From: Nitriliruptoraceae bacterium
GTDB lineage: Bacteria; Actinomycetota; Nitriliruptoria; Nitriliruptorales; Nitriliruptoraceae
Direction: 5' to 3'
Assembly (NCBI GenBank): GCA_007118045.1
Contig: SKTG01000480.1
Location: 1-13,823, forward strand
DNA: 13,823 nt
In this document: positions 12,955-13,823 of the stretch, piece after piece
Layout of the letters: each line of letters begins with the position of its first letter
Position numbering within the stretch: the stretch's first letter is position 1
Made by a program: the position numbers and the translations under genes
The notes under the pieces: generated by a model
Told to the model about the DNA's origin: nothing
The model's input: the letters and a program-made list of their open reading frames with translations, nothing else
The model's database searches: none

Positions 12955-13823
12955 TCAGCTCGGTGCGTCGACGCTGTCCAGCAACCCCCGGAGTTGGAAA
13001 CCTCGGCTCGGGTGACGGAGCTTGGTCAGGGTCTTCTTCTCGATCTGCCGTATGCGTTCGCGGGTCAGGCCGAACTGCGCACCGATGTCCTCGAGCGTGT
13101 GCTCCTCGCCGTCCATCAGCCCGTACCGCAGCATCAGCACGGTGCGCTCCCGGTCGGTCAGCGCCGACAGGGCGCGCTCGACCTCCCGTTTGGCCAGGAC
13201 CGCCGTCGCCGAGGACTCCGGATCGATCGCGTCGTCGTCGGCGACGAGCTCGCCCATGGTGGCGTCGCCGTCCTCACCGATCGGCTTGTCCAGGCTGGCC
13301 ACGTCCTGCGCGGCGAGCTTGACCTCCCGCAACCGCTCGACCGGCAACCCGAGCTCGGCCGCGATCTCGTGCTCGCTCGGCTCGCGCCCGAGCTGCTGGA
13401 GCAGCGCGAACTCCGCGTAGCGGACCTTGCCCATCAGCTCGTGGACGTGGACGGGCAGGCGGACGGTGCGTCCCGTGTTGGCCAGGCCGCGCTGGAGCGC
13501 CTGACGGATCCACCAGGTCGCGTAGGTGGAGAACTTGTAGCCCTTGGTGTGGTCGAACTTCTCCACCCCTCGGATCAGACCCAGGTTGCCCTCCTGGATC
13601 AGCGACAACAGGTCCACGCCGCGACCCCGGAACTTGCGTGCCACCGAGACGACGAGCCGGAGGTTGGCGCGGATCATGTGATCCTTGGCCCGCTCACCAC
13701 CGCGAGCGACCATGCGCATCTGCGCCTTGCGTCTGGGTGCCAGCTTGACCCCGGACGCGAGGATCGCGCCCGCCGCGATGCCCGCCTGGTACCGCTTCGC
13801 CAGGTCGACCTCGAGCTCGGGGG
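12955..13823 (-). CDS. RNA polymerase sigma-70 factor, primary type, N-terminus beyond the edge
   Basis: The frame is open to the right edge, so the 5' part including most of region 1 is missing; the first readable residues (PELEVDLAKRYQAG) belong to region 1.2. A spacer of basic and Ala-rich residues is followed by region 2 (ANLRLVVSVARKFRGRGVDL, then VEKFDHTKGYKFSTYATWWI and RQAL), region 3 (VRLPVHVHELMGKV; LGREPSEHEIAAELGLPVER) and region 4 (LTDRERTVLMLRYGL; GLTRERIRQIEKKTLTKLRH). It ends LRGLLDSVDAPS. Internal ATGs such as 13719 are not the start, because region 1.2 precedes them in frame. It is clearly paralogous to the sigma at 2024-3166. The gene runs directly into dacB with a 3-nt gap, so a cell-envelope gene is tied to its transcription. 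Confidence 0.93.
   Translation of the reverse strand, partial: PELEVDLAKRYQAGIAAGAILASGVKLAPRRKAQMRMVARGGERAKDHMIRANLRLVVSVARKFRGRGVDLLSLIQEGNLGLIRGVEKFDHTKGYKFSTYATWWIRQALQRGLANTGRTVRLPVHVHELMGKVRYAEFALLQQLGREPSEHEIAAELGLPVERLREVKLAAQDVASLDKPIGEDGDATMGELVADDDAIDPESSATAVLAKREVERALSALTDRERTVLMLRYGLMDGEEHTLEDIGAQFGLTRERIRQIEKKTLTKLRHPSRGFQLRGLLDSVDAPS

Noticed and set aside
13717..13719. ATG as start of the right-edge sigma factor
   Set aside because: Region 1.2 residues continue in frame upstream to the window edge, so this is an internal methionine.
1..13823. CRISPR arrays, tRNA or rRNA genes, insertion sequences, phage or toxin-antitoxin genes
   Set aside because: Scanned for and not seen; the tandem repeats found are short, degenerate or inside genes and lack spacer structure.

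Overview
The window is dense, high-GC DNA (roughly 70% G+C by eye) with strong G/C third-position bias, frequent GTG/TTG starts, ATGA overlaps between genes and -10-type TANNNT boxes without clear -35 boxes. This points to a high-GC actinobacterium. The very acidic lipoprotein and the mix of genes would suit a deep-branching, possibly salt-tolerant lineage such as Nitriliruptoria or relatives, but that placement is inference. The content looks chromosomal and mostly housekeeping: I see no phage genes, insertion sequences, CRISPR array, tRNA or rRNA.

Layout, left to right. (1) A divergent promoter region precedes an Uup-type ABC-F ATPase gene (154-1911, +), apparently leaderless. (2) A complete primary-type sigma-70 factor (2024-3166, +) is followed, across a degenerate 34-bp tandem repeat, by a secreted lytic transglycosylase with a long coiled coil (3378-4889, +). 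(3) A short, possibly truncated DUF2087 gene (4927-5094, -) faces a 319-aa EamA/DMT transporter (5176-6135, +); a duplicated 44-bp promoter segment lies between them. (4) A two-gene minus-strand operon carries a classical short-chain dehydrogenase (7411 down to 6626) and, coupled by ATGA, an unrecognised 157-aa protein (6629 down to 6156). (5) Divergent from the dehydrogenase is a stand-alone 5'-3' exonuclease/flap endonuclease (7488-8486, +), then a leaderless MarR regulator (8588-9091, +) coupled by ATGA to an AlkA-like HhH-GPD DNA glycosylase (9088-10008, +). (6) On the minus strand are a YumC-type ferredoxin/flavodoxin-NADP+ reductase (11060 down to 10086), a DacB/PBP4-type carboxypeptidase lipoprotein (12951 down to 11146) and, 3 nt upstream of that, a second primary-type sigma factor that runs off the right edge (to 13823).

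Themes. Two sigma-70 paralogues lie on opposite strands about 10 kb apart, and each is followed by a peptidoglycan-remodelling gene (lytic transglycosylase; DacB). A DNA-repair block (FEN, MarR, glycosylase) sits in the middle. The most unusual points are the pairing of a CwlO/PcsB-like coiled coil with an SLT catalytic domain, a possible beta-clamp-binding tail on the stand-alone FEN, the duplicated promoter next to a shortened DUF2087 gene, and the MarR/glycosylase operon. I do not see a clearly new multi-gene system. No gene-free stretch exceeds 300 bases; the longest, 3167-3377, is described under the 34-bp repeat.
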